From Ascarosepion bandense (taxonomy: Eukaryota > Mollusca > Cephalopoda > Sepiida > Sepiidae): a stretch of DNA of 64,000 nt. Location: contig JBBBDQ010000192.1 in NCBI GenBank assembly GCA_037127315.1, forward strand, positions 3,626,001 through 3,690,000. The letters are read 5' to 3'. This document shows, piece after piece, positions 34,756 to 45,029 of this stretch. Both the position numbers and the translations under genes were made by a program. How positions within the stretch are numbered: position 1 is the first letter of the stretch; every line of letters starts with the position of its first letter. The notes beneath the pieces were generated by a model. It was not told the DNA's origin, did not search any database, and worked only from the letters and a program-made list of their open reading frames with translations.

Positions 34756-35220
34756 GAAGTTTTCGGACTGAATAATCCCGTTAAGAGTTTCACGGCTTCT
34801 CCGAAAGTCAACTCATTCGTTTTCCTCGGTAGGATGTAGTCTACGAATTTAGTGTTCGCTAGACCCTAGTTTCCTAAGTAGTAGACGTACTTTTTTCGCG
34901 TCTGAACAATTCCCGCAATCAATCTCAAATAAATCTTCATATCTCTTGAAGTAAGCGGCGAAGGTTTTGTCTTCGTCCGGTGTATAAGTGAAGTCTTCAA
35001 TTGAACTCCATATAGCATTTTGCGAAAATGCCGATTCATTTTCAGAATTTTGCCCTTTATTTGTCACTGCTCATAATAGTAAATCTTGTAGTTCGAGTTG
35101 CTTTTTTTCGCTTTTCTGTTGAATTTCTAATTGTTTCTCTTCGAGCCTAATCTGTTTTTCCTCATTTTTTGTTGCTGCTCGAATTGCATTTTCATTAGTT
35201 CCAACATAATTATCTTAAAA
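34756..35220 (-). pseudogene. Gypsy 2 Gag, capsid-like part
   Basis: 34849-35067 encodes FAAYFKRYEDLFEIDCGN and SDAKKVRLLLRKLG, matching gypsy 1 Gag at 15800-16051. Further upstream (35080-35210) is a Gln-rich coiled-coil remnant. Confidence 0.8.
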
Positions 35221-35810
35221 GTCCTCCATGTTTACAACGTAATTTAATTATAACACAAGTTATCTGTTGCCACTAGGAGAGGAAAAGCAGCTCACTTTTT
35301 TTTCCTTTCTGTTTTTTCTTTTTTTTTCACAATACTTTATGCACGTACATAAGGTTCATAGTTACGGCGTTCAAAAATTTTTTTTTTCCTTTTCTTGTTA
35401 CGCCGATTACTCTGTTTGAGCTCCTCTGTGTTTTGCGTTTACAGTTTTCGAAAACCACTGTTGTGAATACTGGTCGTTTTTATGTGTGAAAAATCGTTCT
35501 TTAAGAACTTTGTAGCTAGAGTTGTGTAATTGAGTAAAAGATTTTTTTCTCAGTGTAGAATTCAGGTCTTTGTCGCCCGTTGTTCTGGAAACTTAGTTAG
35601 AATTTTTTTTTTCTGCGTAGAATTCGATTACTGTTATGGTTGACAGGTAGAATCCGTTTCTTTATATCTACGTCACCGCTGTCAAGGCTGGTGTCCAAAA
35701 AGGGTTTTTCTTTTATCTTCGCGTAGAATCGTTTCTTCAGTATCTTAGTCACCACTGTTATTTCTTTTGTCCTCCTGGTAGAATCCGTTTCTCAATACCT
35801 TTGTTGCCAC
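35221..35810 (-). promoter_or_regulatory. Gypsy 2 leader with iterated LTR-proximal repeats
   Basis: TAGAATCcgTTTCTnnnTA and then nCGTCACC(A/G)CTGTT-type units begin near 35551, 35617, 35648, 35723 and 35779. The last, next to the LTR, contains the putative primer-binding site (minus TGGCAACAAAGG). The others carry degenerate versions of the same site. Confidence 0.6.
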
Positions 35811-36026
35811 TGTTATGGACAGGTTAAGGTCCGAAAAGAACAACACGACCACAAGGGTAAAAATAACAAATATACATATATTAACAAACAATAATAATAC
35901 AAAATGTGAGAGATGCTAGTATGACTATCAGTTGGTTTGGCGTGAACTACTACCAACTCGACTCTCTCTTTTGAGAGGCGTAGTATATATAGTGTTAGAA
36001 CGAGCTCATTCTGGGGTTACATGACA
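35811..36026 (-). repeat. 5' LTR of gypsy 2
   Basis: TG...CA ends, TATA-like GTATATATAG at about 35983-35992. Confidence 0.92.
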
Positions 36027-36031
36027 CTTTT

Positions 36032-36197
36032 TTAATGAGTTTTTCTTTCTTACATTTAATTCCAATCATTACTGAACGCAACCACGCCATCTCTAACATT
36101 TATTCTTCTATACCCTCATTTCGCTCTGTTCGTCATTTGCAATCAAGTCGCCTCAAGACTGTACTCACTCCGAATGAGTGAGTTATCATCTAATTCG

Positions 36198-36253
<56 letters not shown>

Positions 36254-37623
36254 CATGCATATAAATAAATAGACATGTGTATCCGTGCATTTGAAAATTT
36301 TTTTAAAGTTCCAATGCTTTAGAAAATGTTCAGTGTCAACAAACATTTCAAATACAATTTTCTTCAAATGAACTAGAACCACGCGGTTTCCAGTTTCATT
36401 ATCTAACCCCAGAGATATATGTAATGATGACGCTGTCCCTCTTCGCTGTAAATGATAATGTTAAGTAATCTAGTACAGGAGTTCAACGAGTGAAAATGAA
36501 CATATGTAATAGCAAGAGTAGTAAGCATGAAGATCACTCAAGAGAAGTTAACAACCGCAAAATTCGATCATGTAACCTATGTATCTATTCGCATGAGTAT
36601 CACAAGAGAATTGGCATCATAAAATTTACTCTAGCAATAGTTAGGAATGACTAAGAGAGAAAATAAGATGTCTTTCTTGGCCCGAGATAAAACAAACTGC
36701 GGAGAAAGCATTCCCATGTGGTCTGAACGCAAAATATTTTTCTTTTGAAGTCGAATCGATATCTCTCGTCATTGGCATTATTTACACAGGAAAGGAAGAA
36801 TCGTTATTTGTCGGTTATTATGAAGAATAAACCATGCTAATAGAATGGATTTTCTTTCTGCAATTAAAAGAAAAAATAGTTGGGTGATAAAATATTTACT
36901 TTGATTTTAATTAATAAATAATTCTTCTTTCTTTCTTTCTTTCTTTCTGTCTCAGTTACTATATTTGCACCTACTAAATACCAACTTATTCACCGAATGT
37001 CCACGCTATATCAGCACACAAGGAATGTACTGACCAAATTGTTTTTTGTGTAGGTGTTTAGTCTATTAGTTTGTTGGAATGTACGCAGACATACAGATAT
37101 AAATTCTGATATGCTTGAAGAAGAGATAGATGTCTCCTATTTATTCCATGGAAACTACAACGGATTCAAGAAGAACAATAACACTGTTGGATAAAGCAAG
37201 TTTTCAGTTACAAAACATAGTTGCCGACATTAGTTATTCATTTTTGCTAACGATAAGTATGTTGCGTTAGTAAAAGCGAATCACTTTTTCATCCTCATAA
37301 CTGTCGATATTGCTGAAGGACATTTTTCATCGTTTAACTGTGCTTACATCCACTCTTTGATCTTCGTAAACGTTAAGCAAGCGTTGGTGAAATTCAGTGA
37401 GTACAGTTTTGCTGAATTTTGTGACTCACTTCTGCTTCGTACTCACATTAAATATAATTTTGTTTGATTGCCGATCAACTGCTAACTGCTAACAAGGCAA
37501 AGAATCGAGCGAAATGTCCAGTTTCATCTGGCATACCACAAATCTGCCATACGACCAACACTCGCCCTTAACATCATCGACCAACATTTTAAAATAGGAG
37601 GCATTCGTACTGGAGTATATCTA

Positions 37624-37672
<49 letters not shown>

Positions 37673-37689
37673 GATATTCATTACTGTCA
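36032..37689. other. Unassigned sequence with microsatellites
   Basis: (ATCT)n at 36198-36251, (TTTC)n at 36929-36949, (AT)n at 37627-37671. 37110-37143 (TGAAGAAGAGATAGATGTCTCC) is nearly identical to the reverse complement of 39159-39192 inside Penelope-like family A, so it is a scrap of that family. No host gene recognised. Confidence 0.5.
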
Positions 37690-37995
37690 AAAATATTTAC
37701 TAAGCCTTACACTATTTACATTGTTCGCATCGGACCGTTGTCTTCATCTTTGTTGCCATATTTACGATGTTCCGGCTGTCGTACGCCTCGACTTTCTTCA
37801 GGTAACTGAAATTTCGTTCACCGGGATAAATTGTTCTAGTTCCATAAATTCCAACTCTTCCAGATATATCAGTATCAATTATCTCCTTTTAACTTAACTC
37901 AAGTTTTTTATTCACCTCTGCTGTAACTAGGTATTGAACTCACAACTCTTTGGTTCAAGTCACTGGATCCAACCAACGCTTTTATCCATACATTA
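37690..37995 (-). repeat. Repeat R (tRNA-like head), copy 1
   Basis: Minus orientation. The head has AAGAGTTGTGAGTTCAATA (B-box-like). The body contains CCTGAAGAAAG, the hairpin arms GTACGAC/GTCGTAC (here partly mutated), ATGGCAACAAAGATGAAGAC and AATGTAAATAGTGTAA. Other copies: 39495-39780, 42575-42818, 48405-48490, 48925-49190, and a tail at 19045-19105. Confidence 0.8.
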
Positions 37996-38029
37996 GTGTA
38001 AGAATATTTTGGAAACTTAATGTTTCAGA

Positions 38030-38335
38030 ATGTGCGTTTTGGTGCAGTGGATATCAGCTCGGAACGAGAAATCGGGGAGCCGAGTTCGAATTCCTAGAAG
38101 AATTCTTTGCATTCACTTACGCACAAATATACTTGGGAAAGGTATTAATCCGTCTATTCCCTTCAGCTATGGGTTAAATAATAGGACAAATTGGGTTCTA
38201 TAGCCTTGGTTGGCAACCAGTCTACCGCAGAAAGCAATGGCAAACTACTGCGGGATAATCTTCTGCCCAGTCAGTCACATCTTTTTCGAGACATGATCGC
38301 CCAAGCGTATATCACGTATGACACTTAAGTGAATG
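38030..38335 (+). mobile_element. tRNA-derived SINE, family S, copy 5
   Basis: Full-length: head GTGCAGTGGATATCAGC...GAGTTCGAATTCC, core, GGCAACCAGTCTACCGCAG, hairpin region (one mismatch) and CACGTATGACACTTAAG. Confidence 0.9.
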
Positions 38336-38382
38336 TTTCAGTAACCCTATTTCAAGAGCTCATATTACAATCTTCTACAATC

Positions 38383-39490
38383 TTTTTTTTAGCACTCCGT
38401 ATTACTGGTTTCCATGCAGTATTCATTTCTATGCTTGTCCGATTTAGGAGATTTTTGTGACCTAGCATATTCGCTGATTCCTTCAGTTTTCGTATTTTTC
38501 AGTGTTGTTCTCTGTTTATTATTTCAACTTCATTCCACAGGGTGCCGTGATCTTTCTTTTCCCTCCAAATATGGCAAGCTACGCTGACTCTATTCCCCTC
38601 TCCTGTTAAGGCCTTGCCGTGTTCTTGCGGCAGCCCGTTTCTCCTTTATATTTTTTACCGCAGCTGCATGGGATGGCATACACACAGTTCTTAGTCATAT
38701 TCTCTTCTATGTATGGTCTCACACGTAAGAGGTGTCTGCAAAGTGAAGAACCACTTTTGAAGGTCGTTCTGATGTTATATTTACCCACGATCTTTTGTAT
38801 TTTCCCGATAATCACATCACATTGCTATCCTCTTGCACCCTTCTATTCCAGTGTGTTGGAGCTGCTGTCATGTATCACGGTTAGTTGTTACGTTGCTTAT
38901 ACTGACCATTTCTTCATATATCTCTGAGTCGCCACATTTTTTTTGTTCGATGTTGTATGCAGCGGACGATCTCTTTCTTTACACTGTATGAATCGTGGGA
39001 GTTTAAGTTGAGGTATCGTCCGTTGAATGTTGGCTTGCGATATACAGACGTCTTGAACCCATGTTCTTTTCGATATATTAGTACATCCAGGAATGCTTGT
39101 TTGTTGTTCTTTTCTTTTCTCGATTGTGAACTGTATCGATGTTCTTCAGTTACAAAACATAAATAGGAGACATCTATCTCTTCTTTAAGCATGGTTCATT
39201 AGTAGCTGGACGCCTTCCTGGTGTTGCCAGTGTATAAAGATATCATTACGTATCTTAATCATAGAGTTGGTTTTAGTGATGTGGATTGTAATGCTATCTC
39301 TTCGAAGTATTTAATGCATGTGTCAGCCATTTCTGGGGATAATGGTGAGCCCATTACTAAGCTTTCATCCTGCCGATATATATCTGATCTCGTTTCGATG
39401 TGCGTTGTTTGTGTACAGAAAGTCAGCATATTGATAGGTTTTCCGATGTCCTCTAGGAAACATGGACTAATAAATAAAAGTTTTTGTTGA
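38383..39490 (-). pseudogene. Penelope-like element, family A (RT end plus GIY-YIG endonuclease)
   Basis: From 39490 leftward: RT motif with VMGSPLSPEMADTCIKYFEEIAL, then KPTL.LRY and a catalytic box that reads YVND with a frame change (canonical YVDD). Next FLDVLIYRKEHGFKTSVYRK and SHDSYSVKKEIVRCIQHR. A second frame has RTTFKSGSSLCRHL and TKNCVYAIPCSCGKKYKGETG, the Cys-bearing start of the GIY-YIG endonuclease. The end, SANMLG.KNLL.R..IEMNT, lies at 38383-38470. The 5' part of RT is missing. Bracketed by inverted repeat R copies. Confidence 0.87.
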
Positions 39491-39494
39491 ATCT

Positions 39495-39780
39495 AGCGAT
39501 TTGACCCAATGAGTTGTGAGTTCAATACATGACAGCAGCAGAACTGAACAAAAAACTTAGAAAGTTGAGTTAAAGTTAACTGACACTGATACATCTGGAA
39601 GATGCGTGACTTATGGAACTAGAATAATCTACTCCGGTGAACGGAATAAAGGATTCAGTACGAAATTCCAATCATGAGAAATAATCGGAACGTACAACGA
39701 CCGAAATGTAAATATGGAAACAAAGATGAAGGCAACAATCCGAACAATTCAAATAGTGAAGTTTGGCTTAGCCTGGGGAA
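39495..39780 (+). repeat. Repeat R, copy 2
   Basis: Plus orientation, directly beside the 5' end of the family A fragment: GAGTTGTGAGTTCAATAC, AATAAAGGATTCAGTAC, CGTACAACGACCGAAATG, ATGGAAACAAAGATGAAGGC, AATCCGAACAATTC. Confidence 0.82.
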
Positions 39781-39973
39781 ATCTGCAAGTGTAGGGTACA
39801 GAGTGAAGATAAAAATTTATTATCCTATTACTTATATCACAACAGTCTGTGAAGCTTGTATGCTAATATGTGGCGATTTACCTTGATATTTGTGCATTTC
39901 TAAAACCGAGGTTAATTTTTCTAAAATTTTCAAACCACTTTTGAAAATTATTTTAAAGCATTTATCGAATAAA

Positions 39974-40035
<62 letters not shown>

Positions 40036-40215
40036 CAAATGTTTTTCATTAGTCCATTTTATATTGAGCACTGTTTTAAATTATTTGCAACGTTCAAAAC
40101 ATTATTTTAAAACATTAATATAAAATAGAGCAATGAAAAACGAGACATTAGTTTTTAATGTCGAAACAAAATGTACAATTTTGTTGTAGTTTGTTAGTTT
40201 TCGCATGTTCTAATG

Positions 40216-40273
<58 letters not shown>

Positions 40274-40724
40274 AATTAAAAACCCTTCGTTTTTCTTAAT
40301 CCACACACACACATGCAAACACACACACATACACACACATATATACGTTTTTAACAGTATAAAAGCGTATAAAAAAGTATTTTAACAGTATGAAAACGTA
40401 TAAAAATTATAGAAGCTCTGCTCATAAAAAACAAAGCGAAATAATACAAAACCATTAAATAAAAACTATTCTTACAACAACTAGGAACACAGCCAAAATG
40501 TACTCATAGTGTTCGAGAATGAAAAATAATTCTACGTATCAGCAGCGTACACAAGATTTTCAATACTTCAAAAATGGCTAATAGAAAAGTTGAAAGCGGT
40601 TAGAACGAATAAATCATTTGGACAAATTCGACATACGCAATGTTGAACAAAGAAATCTCTTAGTTGCACATGAAAATACATGAGTAAAACACAAATATTT
40701 GAGTAAGCACATCGTAAAACTATT

Positions 40725-40727
<3 letters not shown>
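39781..40727. other. Microsatellites and unassigned sequence
   Basis: (AT)n at 39978-40031, (AT)n-(GT)n at 40219-40273, CACA clusters at 40300-40340. The rest is AT-rich with no gene. Confidence 0.6.

Positions 40728-40795
<68 letters not shown>
40728..40795. repeat. (CA)n microsatellite
   Basis: About 33 uninterrupted CA units; potential Z-DNA. Confidence 0.97.
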
Positions 40796-40796
<1 letters not shown>

Positions 40797-41575
40797 TGGG
40801 AAATGTATTAAATCCAACATATTTTTTATTTATTTGTTTAACCATTATTTTTAATGGATTTTCATACTTGAGTAGATGCTCTGTTTTTTCTTTCTTTTTT
40901 TTTTATTAGATAGTATACTCTTCTGTCCTGAATATTCGAGAAATCTTATTAGAATAATATGCGTCCAAAATCTGCCAAGCTCCTAGCCGATGTAAGTAAA
41001 CCTACTGAAAATTTTTTATATTTTTCGAATCGCAGTTTCGACGCTAACTTTATTCCGAAATTCAAAGAGCATTACATGGCGAAAGTGCCACATTTCATCA
41101 TCCATCTTTAATTCTTTGCCTGTCCTGCTTATCATATGTGATTTCCAAGTCCGTGCATCTTATATGGTACACACGAGCCATGATTTTAAAAGAATGGTAA
41201 ATGTAAGGAAGCTTAAGAAAAGAGTCTACTGTTGAGCAGGAGGCATGAGGAAAGGCTTAATCTAATATTTTGTGCATCATATATGACCACAGGACGCTTG
41301 AATGATAATCTAAGGTCTCAAATGAAAGACATCTATTTTTCCATTATGAACGATCTGATAGTACACACGAACAAGCAAAGGATTAAGGCATTCATTTATA
41401 GATAAAAAGAAAAACAATGTTAACGTCCAGCAAGGTCTGACTCGCAACTTAACGATGCAAGCTTTCAATCTCGAACACACAATAAATCGGCACTAAAACA
41501 AACGCCAGTGTCAAGCTGCGGTCATATTATATTAACAATGGAAATCGGACACAGACTTTTGTAATAGTCTGATGA

Positions 41576-41654
<79 letters not shown>

Positions 41655-42548
41655 CAAAAATTGGGACTACCTTCACTTTAATAAACACTTTAAAATGAGA
41701 TTTTTTAAAATTACATTTAAGTAAAGGTTAAATTTCAACAACTACACTATATTTGCTTCTATTTTTCAGTCTTTCACCAGGCCTCCATTTACTATAAAAA
41801 ATTAAAAATTGTATTCATTTGTCCACAATACATTTTGCTAAATTATGAATATTTTGTATGAGAAACATTATATTTTGTTTTCACCATTAACCTCTCAGCA
41901 GAGTTTTTGAGATTACCTAATGGGCTGGAGATTCGGATCGAGGGAATCAGGAAAAAACCCTAAAAACAAAAAACAAAACAAAAAATCAAGAAACAATCAA
42001 AATCATTATCATTCGATTCTGCGAAAATATGCTATACCATATTGTTTACACGTAATTGGGGAAAAATCACCTTTCAACAAAAAGAAAAAAAAAACCAAAG
42101 ACACAAAAAAACCCGCTTCAAACTGTGCCAAAACTATCTAAAGTTGCTCCTTTTTTAGGAGCAACTCTTTTTAAATTATAATTTGGTCGCAACAATCTCC
42201 TGATCCCTCTTCCATTGAATGGGATAAGATTGCTCGAAGAGAATACCCAAGTGGCCATTGGTGGCAGAATCAATTTATGACTTTTATTATCTGTATTGTA
42301 GTTAATAACTGACATCATTGGATGTAAAATTTTAAGTCAGAATGACTTGGGCAGATAAAATGATAGGAAGGTCACCAGAGATTAACAGTAGATTAAAATA
42401 TTTTTCAGCAAAACGAAGGTTCTTTAAAAGCTAAAATAAAACACTATTCTCTTTTGTCTGTAAAACTTGCAACGTTGAAAAGCATTTTCAGATAAAAAAT
42501 TTAGAATTTTCAAAAGTGAATAGGATCTATTTTAGTAGTTTTAAATGT
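40796..42548. other. Unassigned sequence
   Basis: (CA)n-(AT)n-(GA)n at 41577-41654; A-rich stretch at 41960-42120. No gene recognised; the minus open stretch at 42118-42318 has no known motif. Confidence 0.4.
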
Positions 42549-42585
42549 AATAATAATAATAATAATAATAACAATAACAATAACA
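42549..42585. repeat. (AAT)n/(AAC)n microsatellite
   Basis: Short AAT array passing into AACAAT units. Confidence 0.93.
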
Positions 42586-42818
42586 AGGACACATGGCCCA
42601 GTAGACGTTGGTTTGTTCCAGTGACTTTAGTGAAAGAGTTAGTTGTGAGTTCAATATCTAACTACAGTAGCACTGAAATGACTCTTGAGTTGTGTAAAAG
42701 GGAGATAATTACATGGCATCTGAAAGTGGCATCGCACATGGAATGAGAATGATATACACCAGTGATCGAAATAAAGGGTTCGGTTCTTAATTCCTAGTAC
42801 CTGAAAAAGGCCGGAGCA
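42586..42818 (+). repeat. Repeat R, copy 3, interrupted
   Basis: The tRNA-like head is well kept: GGACACATGGCCCAGTAGACG (A-box-like) and AGTTGTGAGTTCAATATC (B-box-like), then AATAAAGGGTTCGGT and CCTGAAAAAGGCCGGAGCA. It stops there and repeat X begins. Confidence 0.78.
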
Positions 42819-43125
42819 ATTTTCTGCACAATTGTAAGAACTGCAACCTGGAAATTTCTGAATATCGTTTCTTATGTCTTTGTCTATGAGTGTATCAAAT
42901 TTGATTAAAATCGGACCACTCCTTCTATGACCCGATTTTTTTCGATTATCGATTTTCGATATTTATCGGGGGTACCTTGACACAAAACCTGGCTAAGAAC
43001 ACTCACAGACACTTATAGTACAGCTGTGTAAATTGTCAAGAAAATCGGTTCAGCCGTTTCGGAGTCTATAGGTAACGGACACACACACATAGACAAAGTT
43101 CCATTTATAAATAAGTTTAGATCAT
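42819..43125 (-). repeat. Interspersed repeat X, copy 1
   Basis: About 300 bp, found again in opposite orientation at 56505-56845. Shared words: CGGTTCAGCCGTTTCGGAGT, CTATAGGTAACGGACACACA, CCTGGCTAAGAACACT, TCGATTATCGATTTTCGAT. It ends in a CA tract and CCATTTATAAATAAGTTTA. Non-coding; class not assigned. Confidence 0.8.
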
Positions 43126-43297
43126 TAAATAACACTTTTATACTGGCACCCACTGAATGAAGCACCAATGTTGTATACTCAGAAATCGTGTCAAAGTGAC
43201 TGCATTATTTGATTTGTATGGGCGAAGCATAATTTAATTGCTGTGATGACTACTTTTTCATGTGTAAGCAGTGTCATTTTTCACAATTTTATGTTGT

Positions 43298-43607
43298 GTA
43301 ATGTGCGTTGTGGTACAGTGGATATCGGCTCGGAACAAGAAACCGGGGAGCCGAGTTCGAATTCCAGTTGTAATCCATTGTATTCACTTACGCGCAAATA
43401 CCCTTGGGAAAGATATTAATCCGTCTCTTCCTTCCAGTTATGAGTTAAATAGCAGGACAGATTGGGTTCCATAACCTTGGTCGGCAACCAGTCTATCGCA
43501 GAAAGCAATGGCAACCTGCTGCGGGATAATTTACTGCCCAGTCAGTCATGTCTCTTTCGAGACATGATCGCCCAAGCGTGTATCACGTATGGCACTTAAC
43601 TGACTGA
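43298..43607 (+). mobile_element. tRNA-derived SINE, family S, copy 6
   Basis: Best preserved copy: GTGGTACAGTGGATATCGGC, GAGTTCGAATTCC, CAAATACCCTTGGGAAAG, GGCAACCAGTCTATCGCAG, TGTCTC-TTTC-GAGACA, GTATCACGTATGGCACTTAA. Confidence 0.92.
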
Positions 43608-43918
43608 ATAGGAAATATATTAAAGGAAATATTGTTTTACGTGTTGTTCTATTTTAAGTTATTTCTCTTAGGGCAGCATTAGGTATCTGTACTGGTAAAT
43701 ATTAAAAAAAAAGATAAAGATAACTTGAAAAGATGTTGGTAATCATTCATCAATAATCATTCATCAAATAAAAGTATTTATATATTTCACTGTTTATTCA
43801 TGAATGTTTTGAAGATAATGTGAAAAAAAAAATCAAATATTCAAAAAGAAACACCCACAAGCGTTTCTCGATAAATAATATAGATTACTTTAAAAAATGT
43901 TTTAATTTCTTTTTTCTG

Positions 43919-43922
<4 letters not shown>

Positions 43923-43992
<70 letters not shown>

Positions 43993-44030
43993 ACTATATA
44001 TATATATATATATAATATATATATATATAG
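43923..44030. repeat. (TC)n-(ATCT)n-(AT)n compound microsatellite
   Basis: Runs directly into the tRNA-like/hammerhead module. Confidence 0.95.
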
Positions 44031-44092
44031 GTAGAATCGCCGACTGACGCCAATTCAGTCGGGTTTCAATCCTGGGTAAAAAGCAATCGGCT
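44031..44092 (+). ncRNA. tRNA-like module upstream of hammerhead
   Basis: GACTGA/TCAGTC (44042-44060) forms a 6-bp stem with a 7-nt loop like an anticodon arm. GGTTTCAATCC at 44062-44072 resembles the pol III B box with two changes. It ends about 12 nt before the ribozyme stem I. Confidence 0.5.
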
Positions 44093-44099
44093 GTCTAAC

Positions 44100-44141
44100 C
44101 GTACTGATGAGCTGTGATACAGCGAAACAGATCTGTCTGCG
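44100..44141 (+). ncRNA. Type I hammerhead ribozyme motif
   Basis: A self-cleaving RNA motif. Core CTGATGA at 44104-44110; stem II GCTGT/ACAGC (44111-44115 with 44119-44123), loop GAT; GAAA at 44124-44127. Stem III CAGATCTG (44128-44135) is a perfect palindrome that can pair within or between molecules. UC at 44136-44137 gives a GUC cleavage site. Stem I CGTA/TGCG (44100-44103 with 44138-44141) includes one G-U pair. Every invariant core base is present. Short palindromic stem III is typical of dimer-active hammerheads in Penelope-like elements and retrozymes. Activity is inferred. Confidence 0.8.
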
Positions 44142-44149
44142 CATATATA

Positions 44150-44600
44150 TATATAATAAAATAAATTTCGAAGTTCAAAACCGTTGAATGATCATTTCAA
44201 CATGAAATCCCTAAGAGAGATTTCACATCTCATCGGCAACTCTCAAATTTCAAAATGAAATAAAAAAATGAAATAAAAAAATTTTAAAAAATTAAGAATT
44301 TACCGGCGGAAGTATAACAATTTACGTCACAAAAAACAAGATAGCAATCAGTATCTATTTTTAGATTTTGGGCAACATTAATTTTAGATTGAGTTTTAAG
44401 TGAAAAGTTTAAAAATTTGGCTTTGTCTAGCCTTACAAAGGGGAAGTGGAGTAACGGAAGAAATAGGAAGTGGTGTTTGACTGAGAAGTGAGCTAGACAA
44501 AATGGAAAGAGAGGGAGGAAAAAGGAAAAAGAAAAAAAGAAAAAAGAAAAAAGAAAAAAGAAAAATTTATTTTTTCATGGAGACGCTAGAGATGTGTTAA
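44150..44600 (+). repeat. Interspersed repeat Y, copy 1
   Basis: About 430 bp shared with 58840-59245 in opposite orientation: AAATTTCGAAGTTCAAAAC, GAAATCCCTAAGAGAGATTTC, ACCGGCGGAAG, ACGTCACA, ATAGGAAGTGGTGTTTGAC, GGAGACGCTAG. It starts right after the hammerhead and a short AT run. The 3' part is purine-rich. Confidence 0.82.
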
Positions 44601-45029
44601 CAAAACTAGCGTTTATAAATGGGTTAAAGTATTAGAAAAAAGGTTTTCAGAAAAAACATTATTTTGAGGAAAAAAGTGATATATGATTTATTTAAATTTA
44701 ATTAAAATAATCTATTAATTATAAACCTAGATTTAAACTAAAAATAAAATTAATAAAATTTATTAAAAATAAAATTCTTTTTTTTTTTATTTAAAAAAAA
44801 ATTTATAAAAAAATATTTAAAAAAGAAATTTTTTTTTAGGTGCTGTGAAAAAGATATACATACTTGCAGAAAAAATTGGGGGTTAAGTTAGTACAATTAT
44901 CCTTACTTCATAAACGGTAGATATTAATAGGAGAAAGGAAGAGGGGCTCAAATTTACTATTTAAAATTTAATTAATTAATCAATTAATCAAAAACAATTT
45001 AATTTATATTTTCTCTCCTAAAAACTGAA
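44601..45029. other. AT-rich unassigned sequence
   Basis: No coding; probably the untranslated tail region of the Penelope-like copy to its right. Confidence 0.4.

Larger units (their letters stand above)
31292..36026 (-). mobile_element. Ty3/gypsy LTR retrotransposon 2, internally deleted, with nested LINE
   Basis: LTRs 31292-31529 (238 bp, carrying an expanded TC run and extra bases near its end) and 35811-36026 (216 bp) start TGTTA and end TGACA. The target duplication is CTTTT (31287-31291 and 36027-36031). Related to but distinct from gypsy 1: the proteins align but the LTRs do not. Minus-strand order is Gag, zinc knuckle, protease, a stub of RT fused to the RNase H end, then integrase. 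Most of RT and RNase H is missing. A LINE 3' end is inserted in the Gag region. Confidence 0.93.

Noticed and set aside
37795..37835. CTGAAGAAAG...GGAAC in repeat R as a hammerhead (CUGANGA is allowed)
   Set aside because: The bases between the core halves cannot form a stem II stacked on the core in any R copy; the stable feature is a separate GTACGAC/GTCGTAC hairpin.
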